This document shows positions 37,910 to 46,617 of a stretch of DNA of 64,000 bases, one piece after another. The stretch is taken from contig NZ_WQNH01000001.1 of assembly GCF_009812055.1 (NCBI RefSeq), positions 62,001 to 126,000 on the forward strand. The letters run 5' to 3'. The stretch comes from Chelativorans xinjiangensis. Lineage in GTDB: Bacteria > Pseudomonadota > Alphaproteobacteria > Rhizobiales > Rhizobiaceae. Each line of letters opens with the position of its first letter. Position 1 is the first letter of the stretch. The translations under genes were made by a program, and so were the position numbers. The notes under the pieces were generated by a model. It was not told the origin of the DNA and did no database searches. It saw only the letters and a program-made list of their open reading frames with translations.

Positions 37910-39388
37910 TCAACTCGCCTTCGCCTCGGCGAAGTAGATGTGCCTCCTGCCGCCCTTCAGCGCCTCTTCGGCCTTGATGTCGAAATGGGTTTCAAGCAGT
38001 GCGCGGAAGATTTCGGGATGATAGTCGTTGTACTGGTCCTCGCGGTTGGCGAGCAGCGTCTGCACCATCTCGTCGTCGCGGCCGACGAATTCGATCACCA
38101 CCGCCGTCCCCAGCCCCGCCAGCCACTCGATGAAGTCAGCGAGCGGGATATTTGCGGTGATCACGATGTGGTGGATGAGGGCCAGGCAGAGCGTCAGCTC
38201 CGGCCGGCCACGCTCGGCGATGCCCTTACGCTCCACGCCGCGCCAGCCCTGGTTGGGCGAGGCGTCGGCCAGGTTGACGACCAGCGGCAGGATGGATTTC
38301 GACGCCGCCCCGGCCTTCTCGCGGCGATAGAAATGCTCGATGGCCATCCAGTCTCCGTCCATGGCCACCACGTAGTCGGCGTGTTCGGCGGCAATGCGCG
38401 AGAAGGTTCCGGTGTTGCAGCCGAGATCCCAGGCTAGCCGCCAGCGGCGGCTTGCCGCCGCCCGGCGCACGAATTCGGCTTTCCGCGCAAGCTCCCCGTC
38501 GTCGTAGGAATGGGTCCGGTCGTAGTCGGACCACTCGGTTTTCGTGCGTGCGGGCTCCAGCTTCGAGACGAGAGCCGTCAGCCTCTCTACGTTCCGCTCG
38601 ATCAACGCCTTGCCGAAGCCGGCATCGGCAAGCGCGCCGCGCATGTCCTGCCTGCCACCGGCATAGCGCTTCTGCAACGCGCTTTGCGCGGCAACATGCA
38701 GGAGCACGCCGGGCCGCACGAGGTCGCGCGCCGACATCAGCGCACGCATCTCCTCGGCGGGGATACCGTCGATACGCCCGCGCAGCCAGGGGCGGAAGTC
38801 GATGCCCTTATAGGCAGCGAGCATCAGCGGATAGAGGAAGAGTTCGCAGAACTGCCGGTAACCCACCCACGGCTCACCCTTTTTGAGCGGCTCGAAGGAA
38901 GGGACGTCGATGAAGACCGGGTGCACGCCGTTCCACTGGATGTTGTAGGGCGAGGAGTCCTTCAGGATCATGTCCGCGCGAAGCGCGCCGCGCATCAGGT
39001 CGAGATGCAGCAGCGCGGCATCCTTCAGCATGCCGAAGGTCCACTCGTAGGGGTAGGAGACATAGGGGATGCGGGCATGCTCCAGAACGCCCGCCCAGGC
39101 GCCAAGGGCGATGTTCTCCTTCCGCGGGTCGGCCAGGCTCGTCTCAATGATCCGGCCCTCGCTGCGGAAGCTTTCGAAGAAAGGTGCCTCCCGCAGGTGC
39201 CGCCAGTTCTCCAGCGCCCGCTCGCTCACATAACGAAACACCCGCCCGTCACGGTAGAAGACGGCGCCGTTGCGATCGCGATAGGAGCCCGGCTCCAGTT
39301 CGCCCGCCCGATCGGAAGACGCGCCGCTGGGTCCGCCGGCCTCGGCTCGTTTTGGCGCCTCGGCTTTCAGCGCGTGGGTCTCGTTCAC
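37910..39388 (-). CDS. SAM-dependent methyltransferase of the NoeA-like type
   Basis: The 492-residue protein has an N-terminal ~280-residue region of unknown fold (with PSFEPLKKGEPWVGYRQF and MILKDSSPYNIQWNG) and a C-terminal class I SAM-binding domain (~310-470) with motif I LAWDLGCNTGTFSRIA and a later LTLCLALIHHIVI. It recalls rhizobial NoeA-like methyltransferases, but homologues occur far beyond nodulators. GTG start overlaps the small-protein stop (GTGA), so translation is coupled. Together with the small membrane protein and the divergent sulfatase-fold gene it forms a cell-surface-looking module. Acceptor substrate unknown. Confidence 0.75.
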   Translation of the reverse strand: MNETHALKAEAPKRAEAGGPSGASSDRAGELEPGSYRDRNGAVFYRDGRVFRYVSERALENWRHLREAPFFESFRSEGRIIETSLADPRKENIALGAWAGVLEHARIPYVSYPYEWTFGMLKDAALLHLDLMRGALRADMILKDSSPYNIQWNGVHPVFIDVPSFEPLKKGEPWVGYRQFCELFLYPLMLAAYKGIDFRPWLRGRIDGIPAEEMRALMSARDLVRPGVLLHVAAQSALQKRYAGGRQDMRGALADAGFGKALIERNVERLTALVSKLEPARTKTEWSDYDRTHSYDDGELARKAEFVRRAAASRRWRLAWDLGCNTGTFSRIAAEHADYVVAMDGDWMAIEHFYRREKAGAASKSILPLVVNLADASPNQGWRGVERKGIAERGRPELTLCLALIHHIVITANIPLADFIEWLAGLGTAVVIEFVGRDDEMVQTLLANREDQYNDYHPEIFRALLETHFDIKAEEALKGGRRHIYFAEAKAS

Positions 39389-39657
39389 CTATCGGCCCGC
39401 GGTTGCGACTCCACAACGGGCTCGTCCTTCGCCTCATCCGTCTGAGGCGGGTCCCGTCTGAGCCCGACAAGCGAAAGGAATTTGTGCCAGTAGAGCCTAC
39501 CGGCGATCAGCAGGCCCGCAATACCCCCCAGAAGCACCTGGAGGATCATGCTGCCTGTGCCGGCATCCAGATAGGCATGCGCGCCGGACGCGGACATGCC
39601 GAGGAACAAAGTAGAGAGAGAAAGCGGAAAGAGACGAGAGAAAAATCTAACGTGCAT
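39385..39657 (-). CDS. Small membrane protein with YLDxGTGS motif
   Basis: The 90-residue protein has a signal peptide (~1-28, ending SGAHA) and one further hydrophobic helix in YLDAGTGSMILQVLLGGI and the following 12 residues, then a charged C-terminus. Short proteins with this YLDxGsGS motif recur in bacteria near sulfatase-fold or polysaccharide genes, as far as I recall, with no assigned function. GGGAG precedes the ATG; the stop overlaps the methyltransferase GTG. It is too short for an enzyme and could be a scaffold or export partner. Confidence 0.72.
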   Translation of the reverse strand: MHVRFFSRLFPLSLSTLFLGMSASGAHAYLDAGTGSMILQVLLGGIAGLLIAGRLYWHKFLSLVGLRRDPPQTDEAKDEPVVESQPRADR

Positions 39658-39854
39658 CGAAGCTCCCTTTCGTCGGACCGGAGACGAGCGTGGTTGACGG
39701 CTGTCAACGTGGTCGAGCAGAAGACGTTCCTTGTTGCTTCAAAAAAGTGACATAAATCTGTCATAAGCGCTTGTCGGCAACGGAACGAAGGCTGGGATCG
39801 CTCCCGAACGCATTCCCGGAATCATGGAGCGCCGCGCCGAACGGAGGTGCTTTG
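39658..39854. promoter_or_regulatory. Divergent promoter of the methyltransferase/sulfatase module
   Basis: This 197-bp gap separates the leftward small-protein gene from the rightward sulfatase-fold gene. It contains a dyad GTTGAC (39693-39698) / GTCAAC (39703-39708) and a lower-GC core around 39720-39770. GGAGG (39843-39847) serves the sulfatase-fold gene. Confidence 0.5.
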
Positions 39855-41555
39855 ATGGCCGACGCGGGAGCAACAGCCGACGACCCTCGCCCCCACGAGC
39901 ACCGGCGGAAAGTCTGGGACGGGAGCTATCCTCTCCATCCTTTTCTCCTCGCCGCCGCCGCCGTCTTCGCCCTCATGGCGAGGAACCTGAACTTCACCTC
40001 GCTAGCCGACGTCGCGCCCTCTCTCCTGGGGTCCCTCGCCTTTGCGCTTGCAGTCTATCTGGCGGTCGCGGCGATGCGCCGGCGCTTTGATGCGGCCGGC
40101 GCGGTGGTCGCCAGTATCTGGGTTGCCGGCAGCCTCTTCTATCTCGGACTGTTCGGCCGCCTCAACGACATGGTGGCAGGCGGCTTTCCGATGGTGAAGT
40201 CACTGCCCTTCGCGCTCGCCATCCTGGCGCTTCTGACGCTCGTTGCGCTGCGCCTTCCCGGCCTCACCCGCCTGGCCCACAGCATTCTCAACGGTGTCGC
40301 GCTGGTTCTGTTGGCAACGCCGCTTTGGCAGGTTGGCGTCTACGAATGGCGCAACGGCGCGGCCCGCACCGCCTACGATGCCGAACAGGCCCTGGCGGAG
40401 ATCCGACAGTATTTCCCTTCCGAAGAAAGTGCCGCCCGGCCGCCGGACATCTATCATTTCGTGTTCGACCGCTACACGTCGGAGGAGATCCTCCAGCGCC
40501 ACTACGACCTCGACAATCGCGCCATCGGCCGTTTTCTGGAGGAGCGGGGCTTTTACGTCGCCCGTCGCAGCAACTCCAACTACCAGAAGACCGGCCATTC
40601 CGTCGCCTCGACCTTCCATATGAACTACCTCGATTTCCTTGAGGACGACGCGCGGGTCACGGGCGCCAACTGGCATCCGATCTACGAGATGCTGGGCGAC
40701 CATCGCGTGGGGCGGGCCTTGAAGTCGCGCGGATACGACTTCATCCAGTTCGGCGCCTGGTGGGTCGGCACCTACAATAGCCCGCTCGCCGACGAGAACC
40801 GGCCGCACGGCTTCAGCGAGTTCGCCATGCTCTATCTGCGGCGCACGATCCTGCGCCCGATCTTCCACGTCCTGCCCGACACGGCGCTGACGATGCGGCT
40901 CGACTGGGACAATGCCCAGTGCCAGCGCGTCGCCGCCCAGGTGGAGAAGATCAAGGCCATCGGCGCGCGTGAGCGGCCGGTCTACGTCTTCGCCCACTTC
41001 CTGGTGCCGCACGGCCCTTACGCCTTTGCCGCCGACGGGCGCTGCCTCAGCCAAAAGGAAGCGGCCAAGCGCGGCGACAAGCAGGGCTTCGTCGACCAGG
41101 TCGCCTATGCCAACCGCATCATCAGGGATATCGTCACCACGCTTCAGGCGTACGGCCGGAAGCCGCCGATCATCCTGCTACAGGCAGATGAAGGCCCCTT
41201 TCCCCAGCGCGATTCACGGGTTCCCTGGCAGGATGCGCCGGCCGAGGAGTTGCGGATCAAGACCGGCATCCTCAACGCCTATTATTTTCCCGGGAAAGAG
41301 TACCGCCATCTTACCGACGACATCACGCCGGTGAACAGCTACCGCGTGCTGTTCAACACCTATTTCGATGCCAAGTTCCCGCTACTCGCCGACCGCATCT
41401 ACGCCTTCCCGAACGACAGCACGATCTACGACTTCCACGACGTGACGGACAAAGTTCGCGAGCCGGCGAGCATCGCCGACACGATGCCGGGCGCGCGCGC
41501 CGGTCCCGTTAATCAGGACACCCTGGTCCAGCCGCCGCCTCCCGTGGAGCGGTAG
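39855..41555 (+). CDS. Membrane-anchored sulfatase-superfamily protein
   Basis: The 566-residue protein has about five N-terminal membrane helices (~28-160) and a C-terminal alkaline-phosphatase/sulfatase-fold domain (~190-520). Metal-site elements are visible: Asp in YHFVFDRYTSEEIL, the nucleophile region SNYQKTGHSVASTFHMNYLD (Thr probably takes the place of Cys/Ser), FLVPHGPYAF and LQADEGPF. The topology resembles LtaS/EptA-type enzymes, which transfer phospho-groups to cell-surface glycans or lipids. ATG 39855 has GGAGG at good spacing; an upstream TTG is less likely. It is divergent from the methyltransferase pair, and its 3' end overlaps the convergent dehydrogenase gene by 43 bp. Confidence 0.75.
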   Translation: MADAGATADDPRPHEHRRKVWDGSYPLHPFLLAAAAVFALMARNLNFTSLADVAPSLLGSLAFALAVYLAVAAMRRRFDAAGAVVASIWVAGSLFYLGLFGRLNDMVAGGFPMVKSLPFALAILALLTLVALRLPGLTRLAHSILNGVALVLLATPLWQVGVYEWRNGAARTAYDAEQALAEIRQYFPSEESAARPPDIYHFVFDRYTSEEILQRHYDLDNRAIGRFLEERGFYVARRSNSNYQKTGHSVASTFHMNYLDFLEDDARVTGANWHPIYEMLGDHRVGRALKSRGYDFIQFGAWWVGTYNSPLADENRPHGFSEFAMLYLRRTILRPIFHVLPDTALTMRLDWDNAQCQRVAAQVEKIKAIGARERPVYVFAHFLVPHGPYAFAADGRCLSQKEAAKRGDKQGFVDQVAYANRIIRDIVTTLQAYGRKPPIILLQADEGPFPQRDSRVPWQDAPAEELRIKTGILNAYYFPGKEYRHLTDDITPVNSYRVLFNTYFDAKFPLLADRIYAFPNDSTIYDFHDVTDKVREPASIADTMPGARAGPVNQDTLVQPPPPVER

Positions 41556-42631
41556 ATCGCCTCCAGCGTACGCTGCACCTCCAGCCCCTCGCGGAAATCG
41601 GCATGGCCGGTCTTCTCGCCGGCGATCGCCCGCACGAGATCGCGCACCTCGATAGTCTTCAGGTCGTTGAAGCCGAGTTGGTGGCCCGGCGCCACGCAGA
41701 ACGCGCCGTAAGGTTCGTTGGCCGGCCCGGCCAGTATCTTGCGGAAACCGTCGCGCCGGGCCTTGCCGGAGGCCACGTAAAGGTCGAGCTCGTTCATGCG
41801 TTCGCCGCAATAGGCAATGGAGCCGCGCGAGCCGGTGATCTCGAAATCCTGCCGCATCTTGCGCCCGCCGGCGATCCAGCTCGCCTCCAGAACGCCGCTG
41901 CAGCCGTTCTCGAAGCGCAGAAAGGCGCGGCCGATGTCCTCCACCTCGACGGGCTTTCGATTAGTCGAGCCGGCGCCGTCCGGGCGCGTGGCAACCAGCG
42001 TTGCCACCTCCCCGCACACCTCGGCCACAGGCCCGACAAGATAGCGCGCGGCGGCGATCAGGTGGCTGCCAAGGTCGGCCAGCGCCCCACCGCCCCCGGC
42101 CGGGTCCAGCCGCCATGTCCACGGCACCTCGGCATCCATCATGAAGTCCTCGGCGTGGACGCCGCTGAAGGCACGGATTTCTCCGATCTCGCCGCTGTCG
42201 ATGATCTCCTTGGCGAGACGCATCATCGGGTTCTTCAGGTAGTTGAAGCCGACCGCGGTGACGACGCCCTTCGCCTCGGCCGCCCGCACCATCTCCTCGG
42301 CGTCGCTTACCTTCGGCGCCAGTGGCTTCTCGCAGTAGACATGCTTGCCGGCGGCAATGGCTGCCAGCGCCATCTCCTTATGAAGGAGATTGGGTGAGGT
42401 GACGGAAACGATATGGACGCGCGGATCGGCGACGAGGCGACGCCAGTCGGCCGTCGATTCGGTAAAACCGAGGGCCGCTGCCGCACGCGCGGCCTGCTCC
42501 TCCCCGACGTCGGCCAGCATGACCGGCCGCACCTTCACCGGCAGATCGAATACGCGGGCGACATTGTTGAACGCGAAGGCGTGCGTCCTGCCCATGAAAC
42601 CCGAGCCGATCAGCCCCAGTCCCAGCTCCAT
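41513..42631 (-). CDS. Gfo/Idh/MocA-family sugar dehydrogenase
   Basis: The 372-residue enzyme has the Rossmann motif GLIGSGFMGRTHAFA, the signature CEKPLAPKVSDAEEM with catalytic-type Lys, and a C-terminal alpha/beta domain containing DLGSHLIAAARYL (His as general acid/base). GGAGA precedes ATG 42631. It is divergent from the YtfQ-type importer and probably oxidises an imported aldose, inositol or sugar derivative with NAD(P). It is separate from the fused homologue at 344-2359. Confidence 0.85.
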   Translation of the reverse strand: MELGLGLIGSGFMGRTHAFAFNNVARVFDLPVKVRPVMLADVGEEQAARAAAALGFTESTADWRRLVADPRVHIVSVTSPNLLHKEMALAAIAAGKHVYCEKPLAPKVSDAEEMVRAAEAKGVVTAVGFNYLKNPMMRLAKEIIDSGEIGEIRAFSGVHAEDFMMDAEVPWTWRLDPAGGGGALADLGSHLIAAARYLVGPVAEVCGEVATLVATRPDGAGSTNRKPVEVEDIGRAFLRFENGCSGVLEASWIAGGRKMRQDFEITGSRGSIAYCGERMNELDLYVASGKARRDGFRKILAGPANEPYGAFCVAPGHQLGFNDLKTIEVRDLVRAIAGEKTGHADFREGLEVQRTLEAIYRSTGGGGWTRVS

Positions 42632-42886
42632 CCCGGTTCTCCACGCAGATCTGTGATTTTCGACAAATGGCGGCAACCATCGATGACGCGTGTAGACGGT
42701 TGCCGCCGCGCCGTAAAGGAGGCTTTCATCCGCGCGCTGCTGCATGAGCCACGGTGACTTCGCAGCGGCTTTTGGGGGACGCCGGCACGCTCGGCCGAGG
42801 CCTCTCCAACACGTGCTTTACAAAAGTCATACTATATGATTTTTTCTCCTTCGCTGCTTCGCAGCCTAGCAACCGGGAGGAACATA
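42632..42886. promoter_or_regulatory. Divergent promoter of the Gfo/Idh and Ytf operons
   Basis: This 255-bp gap holds the promoters of both directions. Close to the importer gene is the dyad TCATA-CTA-TATGA (42827-42839), an AT-rich inverted repeat suitable for a GntR operator; the candidate regulator is encoded at 47600-48337. GGGAGG (42875-42880) is the RBS of the binding-protein gene. Confidence 0.5.
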
Positions 42887-43846
42887 ATGCTCAAGTCAGC
42901 TCTTGCTGGCGCGACCGCGCTCGCGTCGGTGATCCTTACCACGTCCGTCGCCTCCGCCGTGACGGTCGGTTTTTCGCAGATCGGCTCCGAATCCGGCTGG
43001 CGTGCCGCCGAGACGACGGTCACCAGGCAGGAAGCCGAAACGCGCGGCATCGACCTGAAATTCGCCGACGCCCAGCAGAAACAGGAAAACCAGATCAAGG
43101 CGCTGCGCTCCTTCATCGCCCAGGGCGTGGACGCGATCCTGCTCGCACCGGTGGTGGAGACGGGTTGGGACTCCGTGCTGGAAGAGGCGAAGGATGCGGA
43201 AATCCCCGTCGTCCTCCTCGACCGTACCGTTGCCGCCTCGGACGATCTTTACCTCACCGCAGTCACCTCCGACCTCGTGCACGAGGGCCGGGTGGCCGGC
43301 GAGTGGCTGGTCGAGAATGCCGGCGACACGGACTGCTCGATCGTCGAACTTCAGGGCACCACGGGCTCCTCGCCCGCCATTGCCCGCAAGAAAGGGTTTG
43401 AGGAAGCGATCGCCGGCCACGACAATTTCAAGATCATCCGCAGCCAGACCGGCGACTTCACCCGCACCAAGGGCAAGGAGGTGATGGAGAGCTTCCTCAA
43501 GGCCGAGAATGGCGGCGCCGACATCTGCGCGCTTTACGCCCACAACGACGACATGGCGCTGGGCGCCATCCAGGCCATCAAGGAAGCCGGGCTGAAGCCG
43601 GGCGAGGACATCCTCGTCGTCTCCATCGACGCCGTGCCGGACATCTTCCAGGCACTCGCCGCCGGCGAGGCCAACGCCACGGTCGAATTAACGCCGAACA
43701 TGGCCGGCCCCGCCTTCGACGTGCTGGAAGCCTATCTGTCCGACGGCACCGCGCCGCCGAAGTGGATCCAGACCGAATCCAAGCTCTACACGCAGGCCGA
43801 CGACCCGATAAAGGTCTACGAGGAAAAGAAGAACCTCGGTTACTAG
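42887..43846 (+). CDS. ytfQ: Galactofuranose-type ABC binding protein, YtfQ-like
   Basis: The 319-residue precursor has a Sec signal (cleavage after VASA, ~23). The mature protein closely follows E. coli YtfQ as I recall it: VGFSQIGSESGWRAAET, DAQQKQENQIKALRSF, YAHNDDMALGAIQAIKEAGL and NATVELTPNMAGPAFD. YtfQ binds galactofuranose in the periplasm. ATG 42887 has GGGAGG upstream. The operon order (Q, R, T, yjfF) is the same as in E. coli, with a repeat element between Q and R. The exact pentose/hexose furanose bound here is not proven. Confidence 0.87.
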   Translation: MLKSALAGATALASVILTTSVASAVTVGFSQIGSESGWRAAETTVTRQEAETRGIDLKFADAQQKQENQIKALRSFIAQGVDAILLAPVVETGWDSVLEEAKDAEIPVVLLDRTVAASDDLYLTAVTSDLVHEGRVAGEWLVENAGDTDCSIVELQGTTGSSPAIARKKGFEEAIAGHDNFKIIRSQTGDFTRTKGKEVMESFLKAENGGADICALYAHNDDMALGAIQAIKEAGLKPGEDILVVSIDAVPDIFQALAAGEANATVELTPNMAGPAFDVLEAYLSDGTAPPKWIQTESKLYTQADDPIKVYEEKKNLGY

Positions 43847-43962
43847 TGGTGCGATCCTGACAGATGGTCCATCTGTCAGGACAAATCGCCCCACCAGATT
43901 AATAGCTTGTGGGCTGACTTTCCCAAACAGATGGGTACCATCTGTTTGGGTCAGACCACTAG
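43843..43962. repeat. 120-bp palindromic element with CTAGTGGT termini
   Basis: The element is bounded by an inverted repeat, CTAGTGGT (43843-43850) and ACCACTAG (43955-43962). It contains two long perfect palindromes: CCTGACAGATGG / CCATCTGTCAGG (43856-43880, one-base centre) and CCCAAACAGATGG / CCATCTGTTTGGG (43922-43950, three-base centre), both with CAGATGG/CCATCTG cores. Its left end contains the ytfQ stop codon. The design is that of a small non-autonomous mobile element or REP-type repeat; no transposase is near. Confidence 0.8.
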
Positions 43963-43976
43963 GGGGCGGGGGGACA

Positions 43977-43998
43977 GGCGGGCCTTCGCGGGCCCGCC
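43977..43998 (+). terminator. GC-rich hairpin between ytfQ and ytfR (possible leaky terminator)
   Basis: GGCGGGCC (43977-43984) pairs with GGCCCGCC (43991-43998) around a 6-nt loop, followed by TTCTCTT. The weak T tract suggests partial termination or a 3' stability hairpin for the binding-protein message. Confidence 0.55.
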
Positions 43999-44062
43999 TT
44001 CTCTTCCGACTGCAGCAACCGGTGTCCCTTAAGGGCACTCGGTTCCTTTTCGGGGAAACGCC

Positions 44063-45586
44063 GTGGAAAAGCCTCAGGAACCGCTGCTGAGCGTGGCAAG
44101 CCTCACCAAGAGCTTCCCTGGCGCGCTGGCGCTCGACGGCGTCGACTTCGCCTTGCGGGCGGGGGAGGTGCACGCGCTTCTAGGCGAGAACGGCGCCGGC
44201 AAGTCCACCCTCATCAAGTGCCTCACCGGCGCCTACCGGTGCGACAGCGGCGATATCCGGCTTTCCGGGCGCCAGGTCGACCCGCGCGACACGTTCGAGG
44301 CGCAGGCGCTGGGCATCGGCACCGTCTATCAGGAGGTCAACCTCCTGCCCAACCTGACGGTGGCACAAAACCTCTATCTCGGCCGCCAGCCGACGCGCTT
44401 CGGCATGGTCGGCACGCGGCGGATGAACGCCGGGGCCGAGGCGCTGCTTTCTCAATACGGCCTCGATATCGACGTGACGCGGGAGCTTTCCTCCTACTCC
44501 GTCGCCGTCCAGCAGATCATCGCCATCGCCCGCGCGGTCGATCTGTCCGGCAAGATCCTCATCCTCGACGAGCCGACCGCCAGCCTCGACGCGCAGGAGG
44601 TGCGCATGGTGTTCGACATCGTGCGGGCGCTGCGCGAGCGGGGGCTGGGCATTATCTTCATCACCCATTTCCTCAACCAGGTGTTCGAGATCTCCGATCG
44701 CATCACCGTTTTACGCAACGGCCGGCTGGTCGGCACGCGCAATGCCGCCGACATCGAGCGCCTCGACCTTGTGACCATGATGCTGGGCCACGAGCTTTCG
44801 CAGGAGACCATCGCCCACACGGCGGCCCGCAAGAGCGAGGGTGAGGTTGCCTATCGCTTCCGTGATTTCGGCCGCGCCGGCACGATCGAGCCTTTCAACC
44901 TGGAGGTCCGCCGTGGCGAGGTGGTCGGCGTTGCCGGGCTCCTCGGCTCCGGGCGGACCGAGACCGCCGAGGTGATCTTCGGCGTGCGCCCGCACGACGG
45001 CGGCAGCGCCGAGAAGGACGGCAGGCAGCTCGAACTCAGCGGGCCGCGCAAGGCGATCGCCGCGGGCCTCGGCTTCTGTCCCGAGGACCGTAAGACCGAC
45101 GGCATCGTCGGCGACCTCTCCGTGCGCGAGAACATCGTCCTGGCATTGCAGGCGCGGCGCGGCTGGTCGCGGCCGCTGCCGAGGCAAGAGCAGATCGAGA
45201 TCGCCGACCGCTTCATCGACGCCCTCGACATCCGCACGACGGACCGCGAGAAGCCGCTCCGGCTTCTCTCCGGCGGCAACCAGCAGAAGGCGATCCTCGC
45301 CCGCTGGCTGGCGACCAACCCCGAGTTCCTCATCCTCGACGAGCCGACGCGCGGCATCGACGTCGGCGCCCACGCCGAGATCATCCGCCTGATCGAGCGC
45401 CTGTGCGAGGATGGCGTGTCGCTGCTCGTCATCTCCTCGGAGCTGGAGGAGCTGGTCGCCTATTCGCATCGCGTGATCGTGGTGCGCGACCGGGAGCATG
45501 TGTCGGAACTGACGGGCGAGGAGATCAACACCGACAACATCGTCCGCGCCATCGCCGCCGACAGCCAGCCGGAGCAAGCCCGATGA
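44063..45586 (+). CDS. ytfR: YtfR-like double ABC ATPase for sugar import
   Basis: The 507-residue protein has two fused nucleotide-binding domains (~5-245 and ~255-500), as usual for RbsA/XylG/YtfR. The first domain carries a canonical Walker A (GENGAGKST) and Walker B (ILILDEPTASLD); the second has a degenerate P-loop (GLLGSGRTE) but LSGGNQQK and FLILDEPTRGID. The GTG start follows GGGGAAACG. The C-terminus overlaps the ytfT start (ATGA). It energises uptake through YtfT/YjfF. Confidence 0.9.
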   Translation: MEKPQEPLLSVASLTKSFPGALALDGVDFALRAGEVHALLGENGAGKSTLIKCLTGAYRCDSGDIRLSGRQVDPRDTFEAQALGIGTVYQEVNLLPNLTVAQNLYLGRQPTRFGMVGTRRMNAGAEALLSQYGLDIDVTRELSSYSVAVQQIIAIARAVDLSGKILILDEPTASLDAQEVRMVFDIVRALRERGLGIIFITHFLNQVFEISDRITVLRNGRLVGTRNAADIERLDLVTMMLGHELSQETIAHTAARKSEGEVAYRFRDFGRAGTIEPFNLEVRRGEVVGVAGLLGSGRTETAEVIFGVRPHDGGSAEKDGRQLELSGPRKAIAAGLGFCPEDRKTDGIVGDLSVRENIVLALQARRGWSRPLPRQEQIEIADRFIDALDIRTTDREKPLRLLSGGNQQKAILARWLATNPEFLILDEPTRGIDVGAHAEIIRLIERLCEDGVSLLVISSELEELVAYSHRVIVVRDREHVSELTGEEINTDNIVRAIAADSQPEQAR

Positions 45587-46617
45587 ACGGCGATAGCAGC
45601 TCCGCCCTCCGCCGCTTCCTGCCCCAGGTCCTGACGCTTCTCGTCATCCTGGCGCTGATCACGGCGGTCTTCCCGAATTTCCTGAACCTGACGTGGCAGA
45701 ACGGCCGTTTTTACGGCAGTCTGATCGACATCCTCAATCGCGGCGCGCCCGTGGCTCTTCTGTCGATCGGCATGACGCTGGTCATCGCCACCAAGGGCAT
45801 CGACCTTTCCGTCGGCGCGGTGATGGCGATCTGCGGCGCGGTGGCGGCATCCACCGTCGCCGGCGGCGGCAGCGCGGCGACAGCCCTCCTCTTCGCCCTC
45901 GCCGTGGGCGTGGCCTGCGGCGCCTGGAACGGTTTCCTCGTCGCCGTGCTCGGCATTCAGCCCATCGTCGCAACGCTGATCCTGATGGTGGCCGGGCGCG
46001 GCATCGCCCAGCTCATCACCGAAGGCATCATCGTCACCTTCAACGATCCGGGGTTCGCCTTCTTCGGCAGCGGGGCACTTCTCGGCCTGCCGGTGCCCGT
46101 CCTCCTGTGGGTGGCCACCGGCATTGCCGCAGCCCTCATCGTGCGCAAGACGGCGCTCGGACTTCTGATCGAGGCGATCGGCATCAACCGCCGCGCCAGC
46201 ACGCTTTCCGGCGTCAACAGCGGTGTGCTTCTGGTGACGGTCTACATGGTCTCGGGCCTGTGCGCGGCCATCGCCGGCATCATCGTCACCGCCGATATCC
46301 GCGGCGCGGACGCCAACAATGCCGGCCTGTGGCTGGAGCTCGACGCCATCCTCGCCGTCGTGCTGGGCGGCACGTCGCTGCTCGGCGGCCGCTTCACCAT
46401 CCTCGGCTCACTGATCGGCGCCATGATCATCCAGTCGATCAACACGGGCATCCTGCTCTCCGGCTTCCCGCCCGAGTTCAACCTGATCATCAAGGCCGTC
46501 ATCATCATGCTGATCCTTATCATCCAGTCGCCGGCCCTGCGCATGGCGACGGTGTTCTGGCGTGGCCGGCCGGCGGAGCCGGTGGCCACGGAAGGCAAGG
46601 AGCGGTCGGCACCATGA
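45583..46617 (+). CDS. ytfT: YtfT-like sugar ABC permease
   Basis: The 344-residue permease has eight to ten hydrophobic segments and the family motifs GMTLVIATKGIDLSVGAVMA and AVVLGGTSLLGGRFTILGS of the RbsC/YtfT group. The ATG overlaps the ytfR stop, and its own stop overlaps yjfF (ATGA). It forms a heteromeric channel with YjfF. Length agrees with E. coli YtfT. Confidence 0.88.
   Translation: MNGDSSSALRRFLPQVLTLLVILALITAVFPNFLNLTWQNGRFYGSLIDILNRGAPVALLSIGMTLVIATKGIDLSVGAVMAICGAVAASTVAGGGSAATALLFALAVGVACGAWNGFLVAVLGIQPIVATLILMVAGRGIAQLITEGIIVTFNDPGFAFFGSGALLGLPVPVLLWVATGIAAALIVRKTALGLLIEAIGINRRASTLSGVNSGVLLVTVYMVSGLCAAIAGIIVTADIRGADANNAGLWLELDAILAVVLGGTSLLGGRFTILGSLIGAMIIQSINTGILLSGFPPEFNLIIKAVIIMLILIIQSPALRMATVFWRGRPAEPVATEGKERSAP

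Noticed and set aside
37910-39388. Reading the methyltransferase as a nodulation gene marking a symbiosis island
   Set aside because: There is no nod, nif or fix gene or nod-box in the window, and NoeA-like proteins also occur in non-nodulating bacteria.
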